In this document: positions 1-8,761 of the stretch, in pieces
How the letters are laid out: each line of letters begins with the position of its first letter
Numbering within the stretch: position 1 is the stretch's first letter
Origin: an uncultured Caryophanales bacterium
GTDB taxonomy: Bacteria; Bacillota_I; Bacilli_A; RF39; UBA660
Assembly (NCBI GenBank): GCA_947564265.1
Contig: CANOBK010000008.1
Span: 1 to 64,000 of the forward strand
Reading direction: 5' to 3'
Length of the DNA: 64,000 nucleotides
Made by a program: the position numbers and the translations under genes
The notes under the pieces: model-generated
The model's input: the letters and a program-made list of their open reading frames with translations, nothing else
Told to the model about the DNA's origin: nothing
The model's database searches: none

Positions 1-2824
1 TATTTCTCAAATTCTGTCTTGTTAAGACAAATTCATAATCAACTTCACTACTATCTTTTTTCACATCATAAATTGTATTCCCATTTCCCTCGATATGTTT
101 AATTAAAGCAGTTGGATCTACGTTATATCCACGATAAGAAGCAGTACTATATCTTGCAGCACCAGTAACTAATCTTCTTCCATCTACAGAAGTTGTATCA
201 ATTGTACCAGTCCAATTCCATCTTGGATCACGATTATTTGGGAAATTATCCTCTAATTCAATTTCACGATAGATATATTGAACGCCATGACTACAAATAT
301 CTTTACTAGAATCACAAGATACTGGATCTTTATCTAATATATAATTTTGATATAGTCCATAAATACAATCAATATCTACATTCCATTGATTCCAAGAACC
401 AAAATTTCTTAAATCAACATCAATATTTTCGTACTTATCACCTTTTGCAGTAAATCTTTGAATAGTTGTATCAGTATTGCTAGGATTATAATATGGCCAA
501 TCCCGATAATCATTAATTGTTGGCGCTAATAAACTGGTATAGTACTTATATCCACCATTATAGTATTCTAGACATAGTTTATCATTTTTATCATCAAGTT
601 CACAATTCATTGTCTTCTTTTGATAAATGGTACCTACACCTAACTGTTGATTCGTTGTATTAGAAACATAAGATTGTGTCAAATGCACCACTTGCGTTCT
701 TGTAGTTGTATATTCCTTCCAAGTATAACTTAACATATCTTGAGTTACTGAATATTGCCCTGCATCTTGAGTGACAGAGGAAATGAACCTCGTCTGGTCA
801 CCTGAAGTTGAATTCGTTACCATCACATTCGTGATTGGTTGTTGATTTTTTCCAAAATTTACTTGCTTATCTAAATAATTATCATAGACACCCGTTTGAA
901 TTTCTTCATCCTTATAATCGCTTTCTGTATAGCCTTGAATACTAGCAACAACTTTACTATATTCATCTTTAACCTGTTTTACTTCTTCATAATATAGTTT
1001 TTCAGAATTTGCAGCACAGTCATCAGTTGTTACTAAGATTTCAGTACATCTTACTTCTGATTTACCTTTCTTCGGATTACATCCATCATCAAAATTCATA
1101 GCAGCTCCATGTTCTGTATAGCATGTTGCACTTCTTTTACCAGTCCTCTTACAACCAGAATTATTATTAATTACACAACAACTAGAAATAATTCCTCCCT
1201 TGATACCAGCAGATCCACCCATAAATTTTCCTTTTTCGCTACACTCTTGTGGGCAAGAAGAAGCATTTTCCCCAAAATAGGTAACAACTGGAACAATTCC
1301 TTTTTGCTTGTTAGAAATAGATAATAACCCTAAACCGTTGGTATCTGTATAACTGACTGTTTTTACATCTTGATTTCCATAAACTTCATCATAGCAACTT
1401 TCAATACAAGATTGGGAATACTTTCCTCCATCACAAGTTTGAACGCAAGCATCAAAGTCTTCATTTGGCCCAGCACAATTAATGGCATGATCATGATTTC
1501 TACCGTTACAAACTGCATAATATACACAAAGTGATTTTTTTTCAGGTACTTTTATTTGTACTGGATGACAAGTTCTAGTCAATGTAATAATGGTTGTATA
1601 AGAAAATCCTCCACCAGCATTGACCGCCTTTGGATCATCATAAGAAACAGTCATTTCTTCACTACACTCTACCCTCCAATACTTATATTTTAAGGAAGAC
1701 TCTAAATACTTATTGGTAATACTGGCTCTATAAGTATTCTTTGTATTTCCTCCTGTAGTGGTTTTTAATCCATCTCCACCACTTACGAACTCACATTTTC
1801 GAATGTTACTACCACTACTTGTGTTGTTGGGAATACTACTTTTACCACGAATCATATCTTGTACTTGAGCAATCGTTAGCATAATAGTTTCTCTACTAGG
1901 AATATTCTCTCCGTAATTAATAACATCTTTATAACAAGAAGGAATCATTCCTTTGGCAATTGGATCCGTACTAAATTCATTTTTTAAGGTGTCACACATA
2001 TTTCTTCCATCATCATAGGTATATTTAATTACTGGGTTAGAAATGTACATAGGGGCAGCACCTCTATATTCTGCCACAAATTCAGAACTACAAAATTCAG
2101 AGTTCCCATTAACATAGAATAAAAAATCAAATCTTTCGCCAAACGCTAAATCTATGGATGAACCAAAATGTTCTGTGTAAGTTCCTGGGTTCCCCGAATC
2201 ATCAAATTGATATTGTGTCATTCCATTTTCTTCATAAGTACTATAATTTAATTTTCGAAACATAAAAACGCCCGGATTCTCTTCCAAAACTTTAAATGTA
2301 ATGCGGTATCTTCCTCCACCAATCTCAGTCATGACAATATTCTCTGTATCTGTAATATCCCCAATTTTAGAATCTAATCCTCTGGCATAATAATCACATA
2401 ATTTTAATTTCCAAGCACCATCCTCCTGGACTAATGCACCACTTTCCAAAGCCTCATCAAAGGAGACAGAGTATCCACTTTCACAGTAATCAGAAATACG
2501 ATTTCCATTAGAATCCTCTGCAATGACTGAATCATCTGACCGTTTTGTCTGCACACCTTCTTTAAACTGTACACAACTAAGAGCAATATTATCATAAGAC
2601 AATTGCGTCAGATTTTCCTCTGTCACCTTTTCTGCACCCTTTAAATTCTGATAAGTATCTTCTGATTTTTTACGCCATTTGGCTTTATAAATTCTTTTAT
2701 CTACACTAATATAATCAGGAAACTGATAGTTAGCAATTCCTGCTGCTTTAACATCTATTGCTTGAAAAGAGAACAATAAAGCTAGGACAGAGAAAATACA
2801 TAATAAATATATACTTTTTTTCAT
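1..2824 (-). CDS. Large Cys-rich secreted surface protein (partial, runs off the left edge)
   Basis: An open frame starts at the ATG at 2824, preceded by a GAGGTG ribosome site, and reads leftwards without a stop to base 1, so about 941 residues are visible and the C-terminus is missing. Residues 1-28 form a signal peptide (KK, a hydrophobic core, then an Ala-rich end). The middle, roughly residues 430-620, is unusually rich in cysteine, with many paired Cys such as CVQTC, CIESC and SCPQEC, which suggests a disulfide-stabilised extracellular protein. The gene lies 11 bp downstream of a sortase gene and is probably the last or next-to-last member of that operon, so it is a natural sortase substrate candidate, but the sorting signal would lie outside the window. 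No known family was recognised. Confidence 0.8.
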   Translation of the reverse strand, partial: MKKSIYLLCIFSVLALLFSFQAIDVKAAGIANYQFPDYISVDKRIYKAKWRKKSEDTYQNLKGAEKVTEENLTQLSYDNIALSCVQFKEGVQTKRSDDSVIAEDSNGNRISDYCESGYSVSFDEALESGALVQEDGAWKLKLCDYYARGLDSKIGDITDTENIVMTEIGGGRYRITFKVLEENPGVFMFRKLNYSTYEENGMTQYQFDDSGNPGTYTEHFGSSIDLAFGERFDFLFYVNGNSEFCSSEFVAEYRGAAPMYISNPVIKYTYDDGRNMCDTLKNEFSTDPIAKGMIPSCYKDVINYGENIPSRETIMLTIAQVQDMIRGKSSIPNNTSSGSNIRKCEFVSGGDGLKTTTGGNTKNTYRASITNKYLESSLKYKYWRVECSEEMTVSYDDPKAVNAGGGFSYTTIITLTRTCHPVQIKVPEKKSLCVYYAVCNGRNHDHAINCAGPNEDFDACVQTCDGGKYSQSCIESCYDEVYGNQDVKTVSYTDTNGLGLLSISNKQKGIVPVVTYFGENASSCPQECSEKGKFMGGSAGIKGGIISSCCVINNNSGCKRTGKRSATCYTEHGAAMNFDDGCNPKKGKSEVRCTEILVTTDDCAANSEKLYYEEVKQVKDEYSKVVASIQGYTESDYKDEEIQTGVYDNYLDKQVNFGKNQQPITNVMVTNSTSGDQTRFISSVTQDAGQYSVTQDMLSYTWKEYTTTRTQVVHLTQSYVSNTTNQQLGVGTIYQKKTMNCELDDKNDKLCLEYYNGGYKYYTSLLAPTINDYRDWPYYNPSNTDTTIQRFTAKGDKYENIDVDLRNFGSWNQWNVDIDCIYGLYQNYILDKDPVSCDSSKDICSHGVQYIYREIELEDNFPNNRDPRWNWTGTIDTTSVDGRRLVTGAARYSTASYRGYNVDPTALIKHIEGNGNTIYDVKKDSSEVDYEFVLTRQNLRN

Positions 2825-2835
2825 AATTCACACCT

Positions 2836-3600
2836 CTATTCTAAGTTAAGCATATCATAATTTTTGTTTTTTTGAACTCCATATTTATCAATTTTTTCAT
2901 CAGTACGTATCCTTCTTGCATCAATTTTAAAAGTTGTTTTTCCCTCTGCACCAAAAAATCTTGTACAAGTAACTAGAGAAATTAGAAAATCTTTTTCATT
3001 TACATCTACTTTATAGTCATAAATACTATTCTTTTTAACATCATTGATATATTTTTTCGTTTCTTCTTCATCACTAATAGGATATCCTTCTTCATCATCT
3101 TGTTTATAAAAGCCAATGGCATAAATTTTATAAAGTTCATTTTTTCCATTTTGAGTATATTGAATATATAAATTTTCTTTTGCAAAATCATAATATACAA
3201 AACTTAAAAGTTGTTCAAATCGTACATGACCCTCTTCTTTAATTAAAGGTTTGTTAGAAACATTTCGGATGTTATGTCCAAAAACGGCAAGACGATTTTC
3301 ACCTTCCACATACATACTGGAAATCCACAAATAATCCTTGAGTCCCTGGTATACTAAATTTGTTTCATACACCACAGGATAATCAATATCAGTTCCTTGA
3401 ACATTCACCCATCCAATAGTTTCACTATCTTCAATAATGGTAGATTTCATTTGTTCTACTCTCGATTCTGGAGAATAATAATCCTGACCTTTCGAATTAG
3501 ATCTAATTACTATAATAGCTCCAATGACAAATAGAATAATCACTACTGGAATTATTTCTCTTTTACTAATTTTTTTTCGCATCTTATCTTTTTTTTTCAT
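2836..3600 (-). CDS. Sortase, class B-like
   Basis: A transpeptidase of 254 residues that would anchor surface proteins to the cell envelope or join pilin-like subunits. One N-terminal membrane anchor lies at about residues 17-33 after a very basic cytoplasmic tail. The sortase fold is shown by the segment around GWVNVQGTDIDYPVV (63-77), the catalytic His in VFGHN (His109) and the catalytic Cys in SLVTC (Cys212). The partner arginine is probably in the IDARR stretch (229-230), although Arg214 directly after the Cys motif is also possible. The early GWVNV/IDYPVV block and the spacing resemble class B enzymes more than class A. It sits in an operon between an Ig-like surface protein and the Cys-rich secreted protein, which are its likely substrates. 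Confidence 0.88.
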   Translation of the reverse strand: MKKKDKMRKKISKREIIPVVIILFVIGAIIVIRSNSKGQDYYSPESRVEQMKSTIIEDSETIGWVNVQGTDIDYPVVYETNLVYQGLKDYLWISSMYVEGENRLAVFGHNIRNVSNKPLIKEEGHVRFEQLLSFVYYDFAKENLYIQYTQNGKNELYKIYAIGFYKQDDEEGYPISDEEETKKYINDVKKNSIYDYKVDVNEKDFLISLVTCTRFFGAEGKTTFKIDARRIRTDEKIDKYGVQKNKNYDMLNLE

Positions 3601-3612
3601 ACATTACCTCTT

Positions 3613-5460
3613 TTACTTAATATAATATGGATTGGAATAGGTTCCCTTTCCACTCGCAATCTTTAAATTTCCTTTTAAATATAAAACCACTTTGACTGTA
3701 TTTTCACCAAACACATCTTGATCTAACGTAAAGGCAAGTCCATTTCCTGTATTAACGAAAGTAATATCATTGTTCAGACTATAATCTAACAATAAGAAGT
3801 TAGAGTCATTCATATCACCTAAAGCATTATAAGTAGAAAACAAATCATAACTAGTAGGAAGAGATAGCATTGCCTTTACTTTTGTTTTCTTCCACTGATC
3901 ACATGGTAGTTCAATATCAATTTCTGGAATTTCATATTCATGGTTTACAATTGATTTATCACTTAAATGAAGTAAAAGTTCTTCATTTAAAGTATGTCCA
4001 ACATTCCCAACTACTGTAGGATCAAACTTACGTTCCGTAATAGAATCTGCATACCCTATCAAAAATTCCTCTCTAGTCTCTGGATTCTTCATATTACTAG
4101 ACATAATCATTTTTACATTTCCATCTTTATCAGTATCAATTTTTCTAAATAAGTAACCTGAATAAGAAAAATATTCTCCATCTAAACGATCCTTAAGTTG
4201 TTCATTCTCTTTGGCATATTCATAATCATTTAATTTATATGGATCTGTGAATAACCCTGTACCACTCATAATATAAACATCTGTATTTAAATTTATTACT
4301 GGGCGAACAGCACCATAAGTTCTAGCACTCCATGCTGTAAAACCTTTCGTTTCCGTACAATCTGCAATATTAATCATTTCACTGTTAACTCGATCTAGTA
4401 ACCAATAAATCTGACTTGTATTTAGATAAGATCCTCTTACATTTCCATCACTCAGTACTAAATCTCGGATAGATAGTAGTCCAACTGGACTTTGAAAAGT
4501 TTCACCATTACATTCATTAGGCAAATCTTCCAAACTATAAATTGTATTGTTACTACACCAAGAAGCGTTTTTTACAATATATTTTTCTGAATTCTTTAAA
4601 TGTGAGTAAAAGTAATCATTCAACCAATGATAAACATTAGAATCTGTAAACTTTTCTTCTACTCCAAATATGACATTGGAACTTGAATTTGCTAAAACTA
4701 GTCTTACTGAATTATCAGGGTTTACATTTACAATCCTCCAAAGCATTCCAGAAAATTGAACAAAGTTTTTTACTTCATCCCCATTATAATAATTTGTCTC
4801 ATCTGTATTTCTAGTAACAAAAGAATATAATTTATCAACTACTTGAACCTTCCTCGTCACTTTTGTCTCATTATAAAGTTTATCATGAGCAGTATAGGTT
4901 ACTTTATATAACCCAGGCTTGTTCGTATCTACCTTTGAGGTATCTATATTTACCTTTTTAACATCCATCTTACCATCTGTATCATCTTTGACCGATTTTA
5001 CTCCAAGATCTTTATATTCAGTTCCATAATCTACAATTACTGTATTATCTCCATTAAGTTCAATCTCAGGACCTTTTCTATCAACCTTTGACTTAAAAGA
5101 ATTACATTCTAAATTTACAAAGTATTCATATTCCTCTTCTTCATTTTGATAAACGCGTACCCAACTATCTGTATCACAAAGCTTTTTACTTCCTGGTATA
5201 TATAAAGTATCTACTTTCCCTGCATCATATAAATCTTGTAACGACACTTCTCTCGTTTCTCCTACTGGTGGTAAATATCTAGAATACGTATCATAGTAAC
5301 TTTTTGCCCCTTCTAGCAACATCTTTTCTTGGTGATTAAATTGATAATATCTAGAAAAGAAAAACTTCCATGATAAGGTTCCTACTAGAATAAAGAAAAT
5401 ACCAATTCCTAAGAGAGTTGCTAATTTTTTCATTTTCTTTGAATTCATTCTATTCATCAT
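3613..5460 (-). CDS. Anchored surface protein with Ig-like (DUF5011-type) domain and two repeat domains
   Basis: A 615-residue protein with a basic N-terminus and one membrane segment at about residues 13-32. Residues ~128-210 look like a bacterial Ig-like DUF5011 module (GPEIELNGD start, then YKDLGVKSVKDDTDG and GLYKVTYTAHD). Two related domains follow, each opening with a motif like FVQFSGMLWRI or YFSYSGYLFRKI and each closing with a G-x-x-x-x-PY motif (GLFTDPYKL and GTYSNPYYIK). This suggests a tandem duplication of a ~190-residue extracellular domain. Its start overlaps the end of the upstream membrane-protein gene by 11 bp, and the sortase gene follows after 12 bp, so translation is probably coupled. 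Function is unknown; a structural or adhesive surface role is inferred. Confidence 0.75.
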   Translation of the reverse strand: MMNRMNSKKMKKLATLLGIGIFFILVGTLSWKFFFSRYYQFNHQEKMLLEGAKSYYDTYSRYLPPVGETREVSLQDLYDAGKVDTLYIPGSKKLCDTDSWVRVYQNEEEEYEYFVNLECNSFKSKVDRKGPEIELNGDNTVIVDYGTEYKDLGVKSVKDDTDGKMDVKKVNIDTSKVDTNKPGLYKVTYTAHDKLYNETKVTRKVQVVDKLYSFVTRNTDETNYYNGDEVKNFVQFSGMLWRIVNVNPDNSVRLVLANSSSNVIFGVEEKFTDSNVYHWLNDYFYSHLKNSEKYIVKNASWCSNNTIYSLEDLPNECNGETFQSPVGLLSIRDLVLSDGNVRGSYLNTSQIYWLLDRVNSEMINIADCTETKGFTAWSARTYGAVRPVINLNTDVYIMSGTGLFTDPYKLNDYEYAKENEQLKDRLDGEYFSYSGYLFRKIDTDKDGNVKMIMSSNMKNPETREEFLIGYADSITERKFDPTVVGNVGHTLNEELLLHLSDKSIVNHEYEIPEIDIELPCDQWKKTKVKAMLSLPTSYDLFSTYNALGDMNDSNFLLLDYSLNNDITFVNTGNGLAFTLDQDVFGENTVKVVLYLKGNLKIASGKGTYSNPYYIK

Positions 5461-7021
5461 CTACCTTTAATTTATAAATATATTGATAGGTTCGAACGGT
5501 AAACCGTAATTCTATTTTTGTCGCTTCTTTCACTTCTACTGGAACTGATAAATAAAGTATTTTTCCTCGATAGCTTTTTTCAATCATAAATTCTGGTGTT
5601 ATCTCTTTTTCTATTCCATTTACTGTATATCGAAGTTTTCCATATTTTTTAATAAATTTAATAAACTCTTCTGTAGAATCACTACCAAAGTCTCCCCTTA
5701 GTCTTAGTACTGTATTTCCATTTTTCCCTACTAATGTTCCTTCATAAATCGGACAATTGTGTACATAGCATTTTTCATAGGTATATGTTATAGAATCCGC
5801 TAATACATAGTCATTCAAACTAAATATTTTCTTTTCTTCTAGATTGATTGGAACTTCTAAAGTCTCTGTTAATTTCTTTATATCTTTATCCACAAATTTA
5901 CTTAAATCACGCACTTTAATTTTTACTTTAATTGTTTTGGCATCCTTTGTCATCAAATCTTGGTAAGTTAATAAAAAATTACTTTTATTCGAAGGTTTAT
6001 CAATCTCATAAATTAATAAATAATTCTCTGTTTCTTTTCTTCCAATACTTTTTCCTTCATAGGTTCTACCAATATCATTAAAATAATTATTAAATCTTAA
6101 ATCTGGTTCATAGAAATCATTATCTACAAATAAATGAAACTTTGTCATATCAAAATCTCTTTCCTGATTTAATAAGTTTTCTACTTTAAAGTCCAGAATT
6201 ACATAGTATTTATCTTCTTTAGAAATGATATTTCCAGCATAATCTTTATCTGTTAAATAAGTATTTTCTATCGTTAAACGATAATTGTTAGATTTAAAAG
6301 TTTCATTCATTCCATAAACTTTATGATATACATAAACATAGTTATAAACGACAAAAACAAGAACTAGGACTACTACAATCGTAATTGCTGATAAAGCAAA
6401 TTTGTGTTCCATAAAGAAATATTTGAATAAACGAAATTTATTTCTAAATTGTCGAATAAAAATATCCTTATCAAAAGCTACTTCTACTTCGACTTCTTCT
6501 CTATCTTCTTCATTCGTTTCCAAGAATTCCTTATCTTCATTAAATCCGAATTTTTTTAGGTCTAATCCAACAGAGCGAACTAGTAATAATAGGATACTGA
6601 CCGCATAAGGGAGAACTGTAACCAATGTAACATACATTAAGTTACGGGAAGCTTCCATACTATAACCAGAATATACACCTGATGAGAAATAGTATCTCAT
6701 GTATAGGAATACAATTAAAGTTAATAGATTGGAAACTGTCATATAGATATAAAAGGCATATGGTTTATTTTTATATTTTAAAAGATATGCTAAGACGGCG
6801 GAGATAAAAACAATCAAAAATAGTGCTAAAAGTGCCCAGATATTTGAATAATTCGAGATTGAATCTAACGCGCTATTATAAATCGCAGTATTGGCATAAT
6901 CTCTTAAAAAGCCATACATTGAAATATCTTTATAAGCGATAAAAATAACAAGAGCGAGTAATAGAACATTGATTTTCTTAAAATTTCTAATTAAAAACGC
7001 ATACGGTTTTCTAAGTACCAC
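5450..7021 (-). CDS. Polytopic membrane protein with C-terminal extracellular domain
   Basis: First gene of the left-edge surface operon, 523 residues. Residues 1-150 contain about four hydrophobic segments, then an acidic cytoplasmic stretch (~165-190). A strong single membrane helix follows at ~208-230 (ITIVVVLVLVFVVYNY), and the rest is a ~290-residue soluble, beta-rich and probably extracellular region. There is a Cys pair in the CYVHNC segment. No catalytic motif was recognised. Its position at the head of the sortase operon suggests it assembles, anchors or senses the products of the two downstream surface genes, but that is inference. Confidence 0.7.
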   Translation of the reverse strand: MVLRKPYAFLIRNFKKINVLLLALVIFIAYKDISMYGFLRDYANTAIYNSALDSISNYSNIWALLALFLIVFISAVLAYLLKYKNKPYAFYIYMTVSNLLTLIVFLYMRYYFSSGVYSGYSMEASRNLMYVTLVTVLPYAVSILLLLVRSVGLDLKKFGFNEDKEFLETNEEDREEVEVEVAFDKDIFIRQFRNKFRLFKYFFMEHKFALSAITIVVVLVLVFVVYNYVYVYHKVYGMNETFKSNNYRLTIENTYLTDKDYAGNIISKEDKYYVILDFKVENLLNQERDFDMTKFHLFVDNDFYEPDLRFNNYFNDIGRTYEGKSIGRKETENYLLIYEIDKPSNKSNFLLTYQDLMTKDAKTIKVKIKVRDLSKFVDKDIKKLTETLEVPINLEEKKIFSLNDYVLADSITYTYEKCYVHNCPIYEGTLVGKNGNTVLRLRGDFGSDSTEEFIKFIKKYGKLRYTVNGIEKEITPEFMIEKSYRGKILYLSVPVEVKEATKIELRFTVRTYQYIYKLKVDDE

Positions 7022-7121
7022 AAGCTATCCCTCCTATTATCTATTCTTTAACAGTATAGCATATTTTGATGCAAAGAGAAAGATAATTTACTTCTTTTTC
7101 ACTAAAACACGAGAATCTTCA

Positions 7122-7151
7122 TTGACAAGTCTAGTTTTAAAGTGATAAATT
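7122..7151 (+). promoter_or_regulatory. Probable sigma-A promoter of the thioredoxin-like lipoprotein gene
   Basis: A consensus TTGACA -35 box at 7122-7127 is followed by an 18-bp spacer and TAAATT at 7146-7151. It lies 34 bp upstream of the start codon of the gene at 7185, which also has a ribosome site (GAGAGGT). Confidence 0.55.
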
Positions 7152-7184
7152 TGATAATAGAAAAAAGGAAATGAGAGGTACGAT

Positions 7185-7586
7185 ATGAAGAAGTTAGGAT
7201 GGATGATACTCGTACTTGGATTAATTGGTTGTATCACAACCGGTTGTACGAAGAGCTATATGGTAGAAATTTCGTATGAAGAGTATCAAAAGTTATTAGA
7301 AAATAAAGAAACATTTGTCTTAGAGGTCATGAAAAATGATTGCTCTGCTTGTAAAGGAATTCGACCAAAACTAAAAAAGATATCTGGAGAATATAAGGTA
7401 GAAATTAAATATATCGATATCAGTAAATTAAAAGAAGAACAAATCGATACTTTAGAAGTTTCTGCAACACCAACCATTATTTTTTACACAAATGGTGAAG
7501 AAGAAACTACTTCCGCTAGAATTGAAGGAAACCTATCAGAGAAAAAGATTATCGAAAAGTTTCAAGCTAGTGGTTTTATTAAATAA
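7185..7586 (+). CDS. Thioredoxin-like lipoprotein
   Basis: A 133-residue secreted, membrane-anchored thiol protein. The N-terminus is a lipoprotein signal (MKK, hydrophobic core, lipobox ending at Cys21 in TTGC). The thioredoxin fold is indicated by the CSAC active site at about residues 55-58 (CxxC), the YIDISK strand and the cis-proline motif ATPT. It would act outside the membrane as a disulfide reductase, oxidase or chaperone; which one cannot be told from sequence. It is a single-gene unit with its own promoter and a clear terminator, divergent from the surface operon whose products contain many cysteines. A role in folding those products is possible but only inferred. Confidence 0.8.
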   Translation: MKKLGWMILVLGLIGCITTGCTKSYMVEISYEEYQKLLENKETFVLEVMKNDCSACKGIRPKLKKISGEYKVEIKYIDISKLKEEQIDTLEVSATPTIIFYTNGEEETTSARIEGNLSEKKIIEKFQASGFIK

Positions 7587-7594
7587 ACAGTTCT

Positions 7595-7627
7595 ACAACA
7601 TCACTTTCTATTGATGTTGTTTTTTTA
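7595..7627 (+). terminator. Rho-independent terminator of the thioredoxin-like gene
   Basis: A 9-bp stem ACAACATCA/TGATGTTGT with an 8-nt loop is followed directly by a run of seven T. Confidence 0.85.
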
Positions 7628-7633
7628 TCCATG

Positions 7634-7661
7634 AAAAAACACTAACTTATGATAGTTAGTG
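7634..7661 (-). terminator. Rho-independent terminator downstream of trmL
   Basis: Read on the minus strand: CACTAAC, 8-nt loop, GTTAGTG, then six T. It lies just beyond the trmL stop codon and faces the terminator of the convergent gene. Confidence 0.85.
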
Positions 7662-7664
7662 TAT

Positions 7665-8171
7665 CTATCTTTCTAAATAATCTTTTCCTTTATGAGGTTC
7701 TTCTTTTAGCAAAGTTCTATAATTCTGTTGTCTTAATACTTCATAAGTACAAATAGCAACACAGTTCGATAAATTAAGTGCTCTTACATTGGCTGTCATC
7801 GGAATTCTCATACAATGCTCTAAATCTTCTTGTAGAATTTCTTTTGGAATTCCAGTTGACTCTTTTCCAAAGATTAAATAAATTTCTTTTTCTTGGTCAC
7901 TATAATCAAAGCTTGTATGGGGTTTATGACCATAGCGAGTAAAATAATAGTAATCCCCTCTATTTTTTTGTTTAAATTCTTCCCAATTAGGATATATGGT
8001 ATATTCTAGTTTGTCTATATAGTTAACACCACTTCTTTTTAAGTGGGCATCATCTATTTTAAAACCTAATGGTTCAATTAAATGGAGTTTACTACCTGTT
8101 GCTACACAGGTACGCATAATGTTTCCTGTATTTTGAGGAATTTCTGGTTGATATAAAACAATATGGATCAT
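7665..8171 (-). CDS. trmL: tRNA (cytidine/uridine-34-2'-O)-methyltransferase TrmL
   Basis: A 168-residue SPOUT-class methyltransferase that 2'-O-methylates the wobble base of tRNA-Leu isoacceptors using S-adenosylmethionine. The N-terminus IVLYQPEIPQNTGNIMRTC is the family signature. The C-terminal SAM-binding knot is shown by IFGKESTGIP and by NVRALNLSNCVAIC. Its length matches the family. Its ATG overlaps the stop codon of the upstream membrane-anchored gene (TAATG), implying translational coupling. This is housekeeping and confidently assigned. Confidence 0.95.
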   Translation of the reverse strand: MIHIVLYQPEIPQNTGNIMRTCVATGSKLHLIEPLGFKIDDAHLKRSGVNYIDKLEYTIYPNWEEFKQKNRGDYYYFTRYGHKPHTSFDYSDQEKEIYLIFGKESTGIPKEILQEDLEHCMRIPMTANVRALNLSNCVAICTYEVLRQQNYRTLLKEEPHKGKDYLER

Positions 8172-8710
8172 TAATTTTCTACCTGCTCTACTGGATTACG
8201 ATCTAAGAATTCTTGAACAACCTTACTAGAATAATTTTCTCCTACTGGAACTTCTAAAATCTCTGCTACTTTTCCGTCTTTAAATGCAATAATAGAAGGA
8301 TACTTTTTTAATGAACTATTATAAAATTTATTAAATTCTTTAAAGAATTCTTTTGTATTTTTTTCTTTTTCTAAGTTTAAGTAAGTGATTTCTTCTTCCA
8401 GTTTATTATTTTTAATAATCTGATTAAAGTCAATTTCAAATGTACGACAGTCAGAATCACTAACAGCCCCAACATAAATTAAGGCATTTGGGTATTCTCG
8501 TACATAGTTATAAATCTCATTTTGATTAATTTCTTGTTGAATCGTTTCACTGATTACTGGAATTTTCAACTTGTAGTTTTGTTTTCCTAAGTATAAATTT
8601 CGAAGAAATAATACGATCAAGACTGTTACTGCAAAAAGTACAAACAGCTTCACATAATTAGAGAAAAGATTTATTTCCTCTGTTTTTGGTTCTTTTTTCT
8701 TTTTAAACAT
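8171..8710 (-). CDS. Membrane-anchored thioredoxin-like protein with a single cysteine
   Basis: A 179-residue protein with a charged cytoplasmic N-terminus (KKKKEPK), one membrane helix at about residues 20-44 and a soluble domain resembling thioredoxin: YPNALIYVG strand, a DSDC helix start, and KYPSIIAFKDGKV with the Pro-containing loop before the last strands. Only one active-site Cys remains (DSDC, where CxxC would be expected), so classical disulfide chemistry is unlikely without a partner. It is co-transcribed with trmL, with an overlapping start and stop. The function is unknown. Confidence 0.7.
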   Translation of the reverse strand: MFKKKKEPKTEEINLFSNYVKLFVLFAVTVLIVLFLRNLYLGKQNYKLKIPVISETIQQEINQNEIYNYVREYPNALIYVGAVSDSDCRTFEIDFNQIIKNNKLEEEITYLNLEKEKNTKEFFKEFNKFYNSSLKKYPSIIAFKDGKVAEILEVPVGENYSSKVVQEFLDRNPVEQVEN

Positions 8711-8761
8711 AAAATCACCTATCCTTATTATTATTTTAACATAAATTTTAAAATATCTAAA

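Noticed and set aside
1109-1324. Plus-strand 71-codon frame
   Set aside because: Lies wholly inside the minus-strand Cys-rich gene, has no ribosome site and low-quality composition.
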